From Clostridia bacterium (lineage in GTDB: Bacteria; Bacillota; Clostridia; Christensenellales; UBA1242), in the NCBI GenBank assembly GCA_017467585.1, contig JAFUSR010000001.1, positions 1-64,000 on the forward strand: 64,000 nucleotides of DNA, read 5' to 3'. The notes under the pieces were generated by a model. The model worked only from the letters and a program-made list of their open reading frames with translations, was not told the DNA's origin and did no database searches. Each line of letters begins with the position of its first letter. Positions within the stretch are counted from its first letter, which is position 1. This document shows positions 15,046 to 22,899 of this stretch, in pieces. The position numbers and the translations under genes were made by a program.

Positions 15046-16113
15046 TTAGATTTTGCGCTCAGAGAACCACTCACTAACAAAATGAACAGTGGCACTATCA
15101 TAGTCGACGCTAACTCTTGCACCATATGGCATGATGCAGTGAGGGAAAGCGTGACCAAAGTTTAAGTTAAATAGAACCCGCTTGCCAGCCAGTTCTTCAC
15201 GGACTATGTTCATATATTCTTGCAAATATGCTTGGTCTTGGGGCTTTCCAAACAAAACTCCTTGAACGCCATCAAAAAACTTATGTTCCTTTAGGTTTTT
15301 AATAACATGGCGGAACTTGTCTGGCTCCATTTTTTCATCGCTTGTTTCTAAAAACAAAACCTTTCCCTCGTTGTTTTCTGGCAAAATGTGATATTTTGCA
15401 AAAATCTCTTTTTGTTCTTTATTTTCTGGTTCAAAAATTGTGTTTATTGAGTCAACACACCCACCAAAGAGTTCGCCCTCTACTCTGCCTCCGGCACAAA
15501 GGCTCACAAAGCCTAAATCTTCCAAGTGTTTTTCACGCGCAGTGCCAAGTGCGGCTGGCGAAAAGTCACTTCGCTCTTCATACCAAAGTTCGCTCGCTTT
15601 AAGTTCGATATCTTTTTGATTTAAAAACAAATTTAAAAACCAAAATTTAGAATATGGCAACATGTCTTCATCAAGTTCGGCAAGGTCTGTTAAAAAAGCC
15701 TGACCATAAAAAGTGTTAAGGCCAAGTGAACCAAGCATTAAATGGTTTATTGTGCTATCTGAATAGCCAACAAAAACCTTGGGGTTTGCTTTAATTGTTT
15801 CAACTGCCTTTTTGTTTCCTAAAATGTGTGGAATTAATCTATATGTGTCATTTCCGCCAATGGCACAGATTATTCCTTTTATGGATTTATCAGCAAAAGC
15901 ATCAACAAGGTCTTGCGCGCGAGCCTCTGGGTGCTCCGAGAGAAATTTCATGCCTTTTAGCGCATTTGGCATAATCACCGGCACAAGTTCTAGCTCTTCA
16001 AGTCGCTTTAAACCCAAATCTAATTCGTGTTTTGCAAAGTTCTCACCAAGCGCTCCGCTAGAAAGACTGACAATTGCAACTTTGTCGCCAATGTTTAAGC
16101 TGTGTGGTTTCAT
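15046..16113 (-). CDS. peptidase S66 family LD-carboxypeptidase (MccF/LdcA-like)
   Basis: Serine peptidase family S66 cleaves L,D bonds in murein peptides or detoxifies microcin C-type peptides. The nucleophile segment 'VGYSDSTINHLML' and the upstream 'ICAIGGNDTYRLIPHI' motif are characteristic, and a conserved C-terminal 'NFGHAFPHCIMPYGARV' is seen. Its 355 residues are closer to the MccF branch than to classical LdcA (about 300). There is no signal peptide, so it acts in the cytoplasm, perhaps in wall recycling. It starts directly after the membrane protein at 16114 and is probably co-transcribed with it. Confidence 0.85.
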   Translation of the reverse strand: MKPHSLNIGDKVAIVSLSSGALGENFAKHELDLGLKRLEELELVPVIMPNALKGMKFLSEHPEARAQDLVDAFADKSIKGIICAIGGNDTYRLIPHILGNKKAVETIKANPKVFVGYSDSTINHLMLGSLGLNTFYGQAFLTDLAELDEDMLPYSKFWFLNLFLNQKDIELKASELWYEERSDFSPAALGTAREKHLEDLGFVSLCAGGRVEGELFGGCVDSINTIFEPENKEQKEIFAKYHILPENNEGKVLFLETSDEKMEPDKFRHVIKNLKEHKFFDGVQGVLFGKPQDQAYLQEYMNIVREELAGKRVLFNLNFGHAFPHCIMPYGARVSVDYDSATVHFVSEWFSERKI

Positions 16114-16572
16114 TTATTTTTCCTCCTGATCTTGAGACTTTACATATGCAGAAAAATCTGCAATGAGTTGAGCAAGTTGCTCAGCGCGTTTTGTTGTGTC
16201 TTTCTTTCCAAAACCTGTTATGTTAACATTAACAATATTTCCGTTTAAAAGCACAATTTCTATTGATGCTTTAGCAAAATTGTTTGTTGCCTGATAAAAT
16301 GCAACATTTTGAATTTCTAAAAGATTTATTTTTTGAACAGAAAACTGAACAATTGAAAGTGACTTATCTTCATAATTAAACTTCAGTTTAAAATAAAATC
16401 TCAGCACAAGCGACACAATGCAAAGTGCAATCAAAATTGCAGCGCCAATTATGCCATAAAAAGGAAATGTGTTTGGCATAACACAAAACATGACCAAAAC
16501 ACCAATCAAAATAGTGAGTGCAACAAAATCAAATATTAGTGCCCCGGCTGAAGCCAATCTAATTTTTTTCAT
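16114..16572 (-). CDS. two-span membrane protein with small PH-like soluble domain
   Basis: A 152-residue protein with two N-terminal transmembrane segments (about 8-32 and 37-58) and a beta-rich domain ('KLKFNYEDKSLSIVQFSVQK') of the general type seen in bacterial PH-like membrane proteins. The function is unknown. The ATG at 16572 is preferred over 16578 because it is eight bases from AGAGG. It ends immediately before the LD-carboxypeptidase gene. Confidence 0.65.
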   Translation of the reverse strand: MKKIRLASAGALIFDFVALTILIGVLVMFCVMPNTFPFYGIIGAAILIALCIVSLVLRFYFKLKFNYEDKSLSIVQFSVQKINLLEIQNVAFYQATNNFAKASIEIVLLNGNIVNVNITGFGKKDTTKRAEQLAQLIADFSAYVKSQDQEEK

Positions 16573-16620
16573 AATCATTTCCTCTTTTTTATTATATCAC
16601 TGCCGTTATTGTTGTTGCAA

Positions 16621-16652
16621 ACAAAAAAGCCGTGCTAATATGCGCGCGGCTT
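16621..16652 (-). terminator. terminator of the redox operon
   Basis: AAGCCGTGC (16627-16635) pairs with GCGCGGCTT (16644-16652, one G-T pair) and is followed on the minus strand by TTTTTTGT. It ends the transcript gpx-ohrR-trxA-trxB-16660. Confidence 0.75.
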
Positions 16653-16659
16653 ATGGTTA

Positions 16660-16926
16660 TTATTTTATTTCTTTAATGCGTTTTGCATGGCGTGGGTTTA
16701 CTGGGCTCATTTGGCTTGAAACACCTTTGTCTATTCGCAGAATTTCGCCCTCAAACAATGTGTTATTTGCGCCGAGAGGAACAATAACCTTGTCTCCCAC
16801 CTTGGCATCTGGAATGCTGAGATACCAATAGATGTCGCCAGCAAACATTCCGCTTGTTATTTTAACTTTTGCAAAATCGTTATATGTAACTTTCGAGAGG
16901 TTTCCCCCCGCCATTGAGTGAATCAT
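16660..16926 (-). CDS. small conserved-looking protein of the thioredoxin operon
   Basis: An 88-residue basic beta-rich protein ('DKVIVPLGANNTLFEGEILR') of a kind I have no function for. The segment resembles a small barrel with a nucleic-acid-binding feel, but no catalytic residues are visible. GAGG lies seven bases before the ATG, inside the end of trxB. It is the last gene of the redox operon, just before the terminator. Confidence 0.6.
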   Translation of the reverse strand: MIHSMAGGNLSKVTYNDFAKVKITSGMFAGDIYWYLSIPDAKVGDKVIVPLGANNTLFEGEILRIDKGVSSQMSPVNPRHAKRIKEIK

Positions 16927-16929
16927 TGT

Positions 16930-17832
16930 CTACCTCACATAGTTAACTGCAGCAAGTGCAGCAGTTGCTCCGTCGCCAGCAGCAGTTGTCAGTTGACGAA
17001 CAGCTTTCGTTCTAGCGTCGCCAGCAACAAAAATCCCTTCGACGTTTGTTTTGCAGTCTTCGCCAGCGGCAATATAACCAAAATTATCTAGATTTATGAT
17101 GTTCGCAAACGCACCATTTCCTGGCACTTGACCAACAGCAATAAACAAGCCAGAAACATCAATAAAATGCTTGCTTCCGTCTAATTTTGTGATCTCTATT
17201 TTCTCTAGTGCATTTTCACCAACAAGTTTTGTCACATTGGCTTCTAACACAAATTCAACATTGGTCTTCTTTTCAAGTTCTGCTGCAGCCCCAGCATCTC
17301 CACGAAGCTCGTTGCGCCTGTGAATCAAATAGACCTTTCGGCAATAGTTTGAAAGAAACATGGCATCTTCAATTGCAGTGTTTCCACCACCAACAACAGC
17401 AACATCTTTTCCGCGAAAGAACATTCCATCGCAAGTTGCACAATAGCTAACGCCCTTGCCCAAAAGTTCGTTCTCGCGCCCAACCCCAAGTTTTCTGTTT
17501 GAAGAACCTGTGGCGAGAATGATTGCCATGCACTCTATGTCGCCATCTGTTGTGTGAACAACTTTGTGCTTTGGCCCCTTGTCTTCAATTGAAACAGCTT
17601 TGACAAATCTAACTTCTGCGCCAAGGGCAATTGTCTGCTCATAGAGCTCTAGTGCAAAATCTGCTCCAGAAATTTGTTTGATTGCAGGATAGTTAACAAC
17701 CTTTGGCGTTGTCAAAATTTGGCCACCACAAGCAGCGCCCTCTAAAACAACAGCGTGTTTTCCCGCACGCTGAACATAAATTGCAGCAGTTAATCCTGCT
17801 GGGCCGCCACCAACAATAACAATATCTTCCAT
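16930..17832 (-). CDS. trxB: thioredoxin reductase
   Basis: FAD- and NADPH-dependent enzyme that reduces thioredoxin. FAD motif 'IVGGGPAGLTAAIY', redox pair 'SYCATCDGMFF', NADPH motif 'VAVVGGGNTAIEDA' and C-terminal 'VEGIFVAGDARTKAVRQ' are present in the expected order, and 300 residues is typical. It follows trxA by two bases, so thioredoxin and its reductase are made together. Confidence 0.96.
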   Translation of the reverse strand: MEDIVIVGGGPAGLTAAIYVQRAGKHAVVLEGAACGGQILTTPKVVNYPAIKQISGADFALELYEQTIALGAEVRFVKAVSIEDKGPKHKVVHTTDGDIECMAIILATGSSNRKLGVGRENELLGKGVSYCATCDGMFFRGKDVAVVGGGNTAIEDAMFLSNYCRKVYLIHRRNELRGDAGAAAELEKKTNVEFVLEANVTKLVGENALEKIEITKLDGSKHFIDVSGLFIAVGQVPGNGAFANIINLDNFGYIAAGEDCKTNVEGIFVAGDARTKAVRQLTTAAGDGATAALAAVNYVR

Positions 17833-17834
17833 TT

Positions 17835-18134
17835 TTATTCTCCCAAGAGTTTCAAAATTTCATCTTTAGGGCGAAGGCCAATGCTTCTGCCCGCCTCTTT
17901 GCCATTTTTAAAAAGAATCACACACGGAATGCTCATAATGCCATATCTGCCAGCAAGTTCGTTCTCGTCGTCCACATTAATTTTGACAACCTTGTGAGAT
18001 TTTGAAATCTCTTCCAAAATTGGTGCCAGCATTCTGCAAGGACCACACCAGTCTGCATAAAAATCAACAAACACTGGTTCGCCCGACATTAAAACTTCTT
18101 TTTCGAATTCTTTTCCGTTAATTATTTTTGCCAC
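17835..18134 (-). CDS. trxA: thioredoxin
   Basis: A 99-residue thioredoxin with active site WCGPC in 'YADWCGPCRMLAPIL' and the cis-proline motif 'MSIPCVILF', where a second cysteine follows the proline. Its first 17 bases overlap the end of the ohrR gene, suggesting translational coupling. It supplies reducing power to the glutathione-peroxidase-like enzyme of the same operon. Confidence 0.95.
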   Translation of the reverse strand: MAKIINGKEFEKEVLMSGEPVFVDFYADWCGPCRMLAPILEEISKSHKVVKINVDDENELAGRYGIMSIPCVILFKNGKEAGRSIGLRPKDEILKLLGE

Positions 18135-18567
18135 TATCTTTCCCTCCGTTCAAAATCTTATATAATATATTGTATAACATTTGTGCTTCATTTGCACTCA
18201 AATTCACACACTTTGCAATGCTTGGTGGAACATCAACTGCCTTCTCACGCAGATTTTCACCTTTTTTTGTGAGTTTTATAACCAAATTTCTTTCGTCTTG
18301 TTTGTTTCTTTCCCTCTCAACAAAACCCTTTGATTCTAGTGTTTTTAAAAGTGGAGAAAGTGTTCCGCTGTCTAAAAAAAGTGCCTCTCCAAGGGTTTTA
18401 ACATTTGCCTCTTTGTGTTCCCACAAAAACATCATGGCGATATATTGTGTGTAAGTCAAGTCAAGCTTGTCTAACAGTGGTTTATATTTTCTTGTTATTT
18501 CTTTGGAACAAGCATAAAGAGGAAAACACAACTGGTTTTCAAGCTTCAAACAATCATATTTTTCCAT
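18118..18567 (-). CDS. ohrR: OhrR-type MarR family peroxide sensor
   Basis: A 149-residue winged-helix repressor. The N-terminal 'LENQLCFPLYACSKEI' carries the reactive cysteine in the same place as the sensing cysteine of OhrR, and the DNA-binding part 'LDSGTLSPLLKTLESKGFV' plus the wing 'DERNLVIKLT' are typical. OhrR proteins release DNA when the cysteine is oxidised by organic hydroperoxide. The ATG at 18567 follows AGAGG by five bases. It is the second gene of the operon it presumably represses, through the palindrome at 19073-19084. Confidence 0.85.
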   Translation of the reverse strand: MEKYDCLKLENQLCFPLYACSKEITRKYKPLLDKLDLTYTQYIAMMFLWEHKEANVKTLGEALFLDSGTLSPLLKTLESKGFVERERNKQDERNLVIKLTKKGENLREKAVDVPPSIAKCVNLSANEAQMLYNILYKILNGGKDSGKNN

Positions 18568-18575
18568 TTTCACCT

Positions 18576-19049
18576 CTACAGCAGTTTTAAAATGTCTTCT
18601 TCAATGTTTTCTGGGGTTGTTGTTGGCGCATAACGCTTAACAACATTTCCATTTCTGTCAACCAAAAACTTTGTAAAATTCCACTTAATAGCCTTTCCGA
18701 AAAGACCTTTCTTTTGTTCTTTTAAATAAGTATAAAGTGGGTGCTCATTTTCACCATTTACGTCAATTTTTGCAAATTGGTCGAACTGAGTGTTATATTT
18801 AAGAGTGCAAAATTCGTGAATTTCTGCGTCGGTTCCTGGTGCTTGACCAGCAAATTGGTTGCAAGGAAAGTCCAAAATTTCTAGTCCCTTTTCGTGATGT
18901 TTTTCATAAAGTTCTTCAAGCCCTTTATATTGTGGAGTAAAACCACAACCAGTGGCGGTGTTGACAATTAAAAGAACTTTTCCTTCAAATTCCTTTAATG
19001 GCACAACACTTCCATCTCTCTTTTTTGCCTCGTAATCATAAATTCCCAT
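18576..19049 (-). CDS. glutathione-peroxidase-like thiol peroxidase
   Basis: A 157-residue GPx-family enzyme with peroxidatic cysteine in 'NTATGCGFTPQYKGLE', the glutamine motif 'LDFPCNQFAGQAPG' and the tryptophan motif 'IKWNFTKFLVDRNG'. The second motif also holds a cysteine, the usual resolving residue of thioredoxin-dependent members. With thioredoxin and its reductase in the same operon, thioredoxin is the likely reductant. The ATG at 19049 is nine bases from GGAGG. Confidence 0.9.
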   Translation of the reverse strand: MGIYDYEAKKRDGSVVPLKEFEGKVLLIVNTATGCGFTPQYKGLEELYEKHHEKGLEILDFPCNQFAGQAPGTDAEIHEFCTLKYNTQFDQFAKIDVNGENEHPLYTYLKEQKKGLFGKAIKWNFTKFLVDRNGNVVKRYAPTTTPENIEEDILKLL

Positions 19050-19067
19050 ATAATTATCCTCCAATAA

Positions 19068-19098
19068 ATTATATTGTATACAATTTAATTATATGCAA
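19068..19098 (-). promoter_or_regulatory. promoter and palindromic operator of the redox operon
   Basis: The minus-strand -10 TATAAT (19073-19068) is preceded by the perfect palindrome ATTGTATACAAT (19073-19084). OhrR operators known from Bacillus have TACAATT/AATTGTA half sites, so this is a good candidate for OhrR binding. The -35 is weak (TTGCAT at 19098-19093 with a 19-base spacer). Confidence 0.65.
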
Positions 19099-19161
19099 TA
19101 CAGTTTGTGCTGTCAACCATTATTTAAAAAATTAATTTCACAAAGAAAAATGACTCGGCTA

Positions 19162-19190
19162 TTGATTTTTGTTCTTTGTGGTGTTAAAAT
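19162..19190 (+). promoter_or_regulatory. promoter
   Basis: TTGATT (19162-19167), 17-base spacer, TAAAAT (19185-19190), 19 bases before the ATG at 19210. Confidence 0.6.
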
Positions 19191-19209
19191 GTCTTTAGAG
19201 GAATTAATT

Positions 19210-19746
19210 ATGGGCTATGACAAAAAATTAGCAGAACTCATTGCCAACCGCAGAATTGATGATGGCGATAATACATTAGCTTACGACAAAAAATTAGGTC
19301 TCCCTAAAGAATATGTGCGCCAGTGCTTAACCCGACCAGACATGGACGACGAACTGATGCACGCTGCGCTCATGTTAGAAGTTGACGAAGACGACCTCAT
19401 GAAGCGCTATGCCAAAGAAAAGGCTGTTGGATTTGTTAGAACAAACGAGTTTAACAAAAATGTTATGTCTCTTGGCGTCGATTTCACAAAAGGTCCACAT
19501 AAAACTGAATTTGTGTATGGACTCACCCCAACACTATTGATGTTTGTTGCCAGCCACATGTCTCGCGAATTTCAAACAGAAGAAGTTTATAACCCTGGTC
19601 GTTTTAGAAGATTTTGTGAAGAATATTATGAAACCGAAACTGACAACGAATATAAAAAAATTGTCACACCAGAAATGTGGCAAAAGGCAGTTGATGACGC
19701 AATTGAATATATAATATCTCACTATAACCCACTTGAACGAGAATAA
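19210..19746 (+). CDS. hypothetical acidic protein, 178 residues
   Basis: A soluble helical protein of unknown family. The middle region ('GLPKEYVRQCLTRPDMDD') looks like a short helical DNA- or protein-binding segment but is not a recognisable domain. The start at 19210 is chosen from AGAGG eight bases upstream and the promoter at 19162-19190; earlier in-frame ATGs would precede the transcription start. It is monocistronic with its own terminator. Confidence 0.65.
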   Translation: MGYDKKLAELIANRRIDDGDNTLAYDKKLGLPKEYVRQCLTRPDMDDELMHAALMLEVDEDDLMKRYAKEKAVGFVRTNEFNKNVMSLGVDFTKGPHKTEFVYGLTPTLLMFVASHMSREFQTEEVYNPGRFRRFCEEYYETETDNEYKKIVTPEMWQKAVDDAIEYIISHYNPLERE

Positions 19747-19747
19747 A

Positions 19748-19775
19748 AAAACAGCGAAATTCGCTGTTTTTTGTT
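19748..19775. terminator. bidirectional terminator
   Basis: AAAACAGCGA (19748-19757) pairs with TCGCTGTTTT (19761-19770) across a three-base loop, between convergent genes. Confidence 0.85.
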
Positions 19776-19783
19776 TGCTATTT

Positions 19784-20386
19784 TTATTCTTTGCTCTTTT
19801 GCTTTTCTGCCTCACACTCTTTAGCGAGTTTTAAAAAGCTTTGAACCCAGTCACCAATTATGCTGCCATCACCAACCCCATTAAATGGTCCATCTTCTTC
19901 GAGATAGTCTCTCAAAACTTCTCCCGAATTAAAATGCTTATCAGCGCGCTCAATTTCACAATTTTGTGGGGTGACTAATTTTGGAAAAATAAAGTCTAGT
20001 GGCATGCTGTAAAACTGGTTAGAACGAGAGGCGCAGTTAAGATATTCTTTATTAACCTCATGAAACCTTGGGCAGCCTTTTGCTCTAAGAATTTGAGACA
20101 GTTCGACTGCATCTGCCGCCTTCATTTTTCTTGCAATGTCGTGTGAACGGAGCATTATACACATTAGTTCAACAACAAAATTCCTGTTTGTTTCAAGGTT
20201 CTCAAACTTTTCAAAATTTACCTCGGGAAGAGCCTTAATCCTTTCTCTCATTTCAGAAAATGATGCATATTGAACAACTTCGCCAGCCATGGCGTCGTCA
20301 TCTGTTTTATATTCGATTAATCTTTTAAAAGGCTCTAATGGCAAAGTTCCACCAATGCTTTTTAAAAGTTGTTTTTTATAATTCAT
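19784..20386 (-). CDS. hypothetical protein, 200 residues
   Basis: A soluble protein with mixed helices and no recognised domain, signal peptide or membrane span. The ATG at 20386 is eight bases from AGAGG. A promoter with TTGACA (20440-20435) and TATAAT (20418-20413), spacer 16, lies directly upstream on the minus strand, giving a leader of about 20 bases. Confidence 0.65.
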   Translation of the reverse strand: MNYKKQLLKSIGGTLPLEPFKRLIEYKTDDDAMAGEVVQYASFSEMRERIKALPEVNFEKFENLETNRNFVVELMCIMLRSHDIARKMKAADAVELSQILRAKGCPRFHEVNKEYLNCASRSNQFYSMPLDFIFPKLVTPQNCEIERADKHFNSGEVLRDYLEEDGPFNGVGDGSIIGDWVQSFLKLAKECEAEKQKSKE

Positions 20387-20412
20387 ATTTTTGCCTCTTT
20401 TGTTTCTATACA

Positions 20413-20440
20413 ATTATATCAATTTTTTTAATTTTGTCAA
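20413..20440 (-). promoter_or_regulatory. promoter
   Basis: On the minus strand, consensus TTGACA (20440-20435) and TATAAT (20418-20413) with a 16-base spacer, upstream of the gene at 19784-20386. Confidence 0.6.
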
Positions 20441-20458
20441 TGTCGAATTTTGACAAAA

Positions 20459-20487
20459 ATTAAAAGCCCTCATCAGAGAGCCTTATC
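20459..20487 (-). terminator. weak terminator after tdk
   Basis: On the minus strand GCTCT pairs with AGGGC around CTGATG, followed by TTTTAATTTTT. The stem is short with one G-T pair. Confidence 0.4.
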
Positions 20488-21075
20488 TTAACTATTTTTT
20501 GTTTGTGGCAACTGTTCTTTTTGATATTTTTTGTAACAAGCAAAGCACATGGCCTCATATTTTTCGTCGCCACCAATTTGAATTTCTTTACCTTCTGTTA
20601 TAACAAAACCATTAACAACCCTAGCATTCATTGTTGCCTTGCTTCCGCATCGGCAAACAGATTTTATTTCTTGAACACTTTCAGCAAGCTCTAACAGACG
20701 TTTGCTTCCCTCAAAAAGTTCACTTTTAAAATTGGTTTTAAGCCCATAACAAATCACAACAACATCATTAAGAGTCAGCTCTTTTAATTCGTCAATTTGT
20801 TTAGCCGTGCAGAATTGTGCTTCGTCAACAATCACAACGTCTGCACCACCATTTTCCTTCACAAAATTAATTAGATTTTTGCTTTTAGAAAACACTTTGC
20901 ATTCTGCTGAAAGTCCAATTCTTGAGCTGATAACATCTCTGCCCTCGCGCGTGTCTATGCTTGGTTTTGCAAGCAAAACATTATATCCCTTTTGTCGATA
21001 ATTAAAAGCTGTCATAAGGGCGCTGGCACTTTTGCTGCTGCCCATAACGCCATATTTAAAATATAATCTTTTCAT
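20488..21075 (-). CDS. tdk: thymidine kinase (type II)
   Basis: Phosphorylates thymidine in pyrimidine salvage. The P-loop is 'GVMGSSKSASALM', a variant of the family GxMxSGKS/T in which the second glycine is serine. Also visible are the Walker B 'VVIVDEAQF', the substrate loop near 'ICYGLKTNF', and four zinc-binding cysteines: C-R-C in 'VCRCGSK' and CxxC in 'MCFACYKKY'. The protein has 195 residues. The ATG at 21075 is preferred because GAGGAC lies eight bases upstream and would be inside the coding region if the ATG at 21090 were used. Confidence 0.92.
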   Translation of the reverse strand: MKRLYFKYGVMGSSKSASALMTAFNYRQKGYNVLLAKPSIDTREGRDVISSRIGLSAECKVFSKSKNLINFVKENGGADVVIVDEAQFCTAKQIDELKELTLNDVVVICYGLKTNFKSELFEGSKRLLELAESVQEIKSVCRCGSKATMNARVVNGFVITEGKEIQIGGDEKYEAMCFACYKKYQKEQLPQTKNS

Positions 21076-21152
21076 ATCTTTTGTCCTCATCTTTTATTAT
21101 TGCATATTCGCCACCCAAAACACAATCTTTTAATCAATCATAAAATATTTTA

Positions 21153-21182
21153 TTGACAAATATAAATAAAAAGGAATAAACT
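21153..21182 (+). promoter_or_regulatory. promoter
   Basis: Consensus -35 TTGACA (21153-21158) and a weaker -10 TAAACT (21177-21182) with an 18-base spacer. Confidence 0.5.
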
Positions 21183-21209
21183 AAAATTGAAAAATAAAGG
21201 AGGTTACCT

Positions 21210-21611
21210 ATGAAAAGCGCATCTGGTGTATTATATACAATTGGTAGAATTTTCAATGTTATCGAAATTATTTTTGCAGCAATTGCAACAGTTTTCGCAG
21301 CATTAATAATGGCTAACCCTAGCGCCATTTATGATCAACTTGTTAGCGAAGGAAATAACCACTTTTCTTCTGCAGTAGAAATCGAAACTGTTGGAATCAC
21401 TATGCTAGTTTTAGCTATTTTAACACTTGTTGTATCTATCATCATTTATATTCTTGCAAAAAGAGCACAAAGATCTCTTAAGGCAGATGAGAAAAACAGC
21501 AAACCACACATTGTTATGCTTGTAATTGGTGTATTTGGCGATTTGTTCTATCTTCTTGGTGGAGTTTTTGGACTTATTAATTCAACCGAAGCGAACAACA
21601 AACAAGAATAG
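21210..21611 (+). CDS. three-span membrane protein, unknown
   Basis: A 133-residue hydrophobic protein with predicted spans at about 10-35, 63-85 and 100-123 and a polar tail. No family recognised. The start follows AAAGGAGG by seven bases. It has its own promoter and terminator and is probably expressed well given its ribosome site. The next gene on the same strand also encodes a small membrane protein. Confidence 0.7.
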   Translation: MKSASGVLYTIGRIFNVIEIIFAAIATVFAALIMANPSAIYDQLVSEGNNHFSSAVEIETVGITMLVLAILTLVVSIIIYILAKRAQRSLKADEKNSKPHIVMLVIGVFGDLFYLLGGVFGLINSTEANNKQE

Positions 21612-21621
21612 TTGCAAACAG

Positions 21622-21652
21622 AAAAAGATGTGAAATTCTCACATCTTTTTTT
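21622..21652 (+). terminator. intrinsic terminator
   Basis: GATGTGA (21627-21633) pairs with TCACATC (21639-21645), followed by seven T residues. Confidence 0.85.
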
Positions 21653-21679
21653 ATTTCAATTTTTGTCAAAAAATGCATC

Positions 21680-21708
21680 TTGACAGCGCGCTGTTTTGGT
21701 GTTAAAAT
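21680..21708 (+). promoter_or_regulatory. promoter
   Basis: TTGACA (21680-21685), 17-base spacer, TAAAAT (21703-21708). Confidence 0.7.
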
Positions 21709-21730
21709 TTTGTTATAAGGAGAAACACTT

Positions 21731-22072
21731 ATGAAAGCAAGAAATAGATTTATAACACTTATGGCACTTTTGGGAATTCCACTTGTGGCAGGAATTGTCG
21801 TTACTGGAATATATGGAGTTATTTGGGCAACAATCCTCTGTTCACTTGGTCTCGCAGCAAGCGTTCCACTTTCTGCAATGATGGCAATTTCTGGAGACAT
21901 TAACAATCGCCAATCTTCTCGAGTTAGTTCAGAAGAACTTGAAGTAGAAAAATCAGAAGAATTAACCGTTGAACCACAAACGAAAGAAATTCTCACAAAA
22001 AAGACAAACACAAAGCAAGAAACCAAAGCAGAAAAACAAGCCATTGAAGACAACAATGAGCTTCAACGATAG
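21731..22072 (+). CDS. two-span membrane protein with charged tail
   Basis: A 113-residue protein: two closely spaced membrane segments (about 8-30 and 33-54) and a hydrophilic C-terminal half rich in Glu, Lys and Thr ('KTNTKQETKAEKQAIEDN'). Function unknown. The start follows AAGGAG by nine bases. It has its own promoter and terminator. Confidence 0.65.
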   Translation: MKARNRFITLMALLGIPLVAGIVVTGIYGVIWATILCSLGLAASVPLSAMMAISGDINNRQSSRVSSEELEVEKSEELTVEPQTKEILTKKTNTKQETKAEKQAIEDNNELQR

Positions 22073-22075
22073 AAC

Positions 22076-22103
22076 AAAAACCCGAATCAATTCGGGTTTT
22101 TTT
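22076..22103 (+). terminator. intrinsic terminator
   Basis: CCCGAA (22081-22086) pairs with TTCGGG (22091-22096), followed by seven T residues. Confidence 0.85.
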
Positions 22104-22120
22104 GTGCAAACAATTAAAAG

Positions 22121-22146
22121 AAAAAAGCATCATGTGATGCTTTTTC
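22121..22146 (-). terminator. terminator after the gene at 22147
   Basis: AAAAGCATCA (22123-22132) pairs with TGATGCTTTT (22135-22144); on the minus strand a T tract follows. Confidence 0.75.
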
Positions 22147-22587
22147 TTATTCTGGTTGAGCCTCTGACTTATAATTTTTAATAAATCTTTCAACGGCAAG
22201 GCAAAACTGCATATATTCTGGAACATCAGTTCCTTTAGCTATTGCAACAGGCAAATAATCAACAAATTCTAGATCCCTCTCATCTGCTTTTGATACGTCA
22301 AATTTTTTGTCATGAATAATTGTTGAGATTCTACCAATCATTTTACGATAGTTTTCATCAAACAAATCTTCTGCTGCATCAATAAATGGTCTGACACCTT
22401 TTGTGTTAAACACCTCTTGTGTAAACTTTGGCAATTTTGTGTTAGCATCTTCATCTTCAACATGAAAATAAAATGTATAAAGATCAACAATTTTGTTTAA
22501 TTTTTGTTCAAGTGTCAATTTTTTGTTTGCCATAATTTGGTCAGCTTCAAAATTAACGTCTTTTGGTTTTCTCTTAAAAAATCCCAT
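22147..22587 (-). CDS. hypothetical protein, 146 residues
   Basis: A soluble helical protein with a basic start 'MGFFKRKPKDV'. The family is not recognised. The ATG at 22587 is six to eight bases from GGAGG; an in-frame TTG at 22602 would lie within the ribosome site. A strong promoter (TTGACA 22652-22647, TATAAT-like TAATAT 22629-22624, spacer 17) lies upstream, giving a leader of about 30 bases. Confidence 0.65.
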   Translation of the reverse strand: MGFFKRKPKDVNFEADQIMANKKLTLEQKLNKIVDLYTFYFHVEDEDANTKLPKFTQEVFNTKGVRPFIDAAEDLFDENYRKMIGRISTIIHDKKFDVSKADERDLEFVDYLPVAIAKGTDVPEYMQFCLAVERFIKNYKSEAQPE

Positions 22588-22623
22588 GGTTTTCTCCTCC
22601 AACAGAATTTAACTTACACTCAA

Positions 22624-22652
22624 ATATTACTACACAAGTCCCCATTTGTCAA
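22624..22652 (-). promoter_or_regulatory. promoter
   Basis: On the minus strand TTGACA (22652-22647), 17-base spacer, TAATAT (22629-22624), upstream of the gene at 22147-22587. Two AT-rich hairpins lie beyond it: 22679-22698 and an 11-pair stem at 22697-22728. Confidence 0.65.
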
Positions 22653-22823
22653 TACGCAAATTGCCGAAAAATTCTTTTATATTGTTATTTTACAATATGT
22701 GTGTTAATGAAAATTAGTTAATGCACATTTACCCACCATTTACTGCTTCTGTTTCGTGTAATGATTGCTCTCATTCCATTATGGTAGTCCACATGATGCA
22801 GTTATTTCTGCAAATATAGGCAT

Positions 22824-22893
22824 AAAAAAAAGAAATTCAATACCCGAGCTGTGTTACCACAAGACGTCAACTTAATGACCATTTGAATTTCTC
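22824..22893 (-). ncRNA. candidate small RNA, about 70 nt
   Basis: On the minus strand a promoter (22928-22900) would start RNA near 22893. The first bases, AGAAATTCAA read back from TTGAATTTCT (22883-22892), pair perfectly over 10 bases with 22831-22840, and the stem is followed directly by eight U residues (22831-22824). Inside is a small hairpin UGUG-GUAA-CACA (22850-22861) closed by a GNRA tetraloop. There is no open reading frame of note and no gene follows for more than 200 bases. The whole looks like a self-contained RNA gene whose 5' end forms part of its own terminator. It matches no RNA family I know; a T-box or attenuator was considered and rejected. Confidence 0.55.
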
Positions 22894-22899
22894 AATTAA

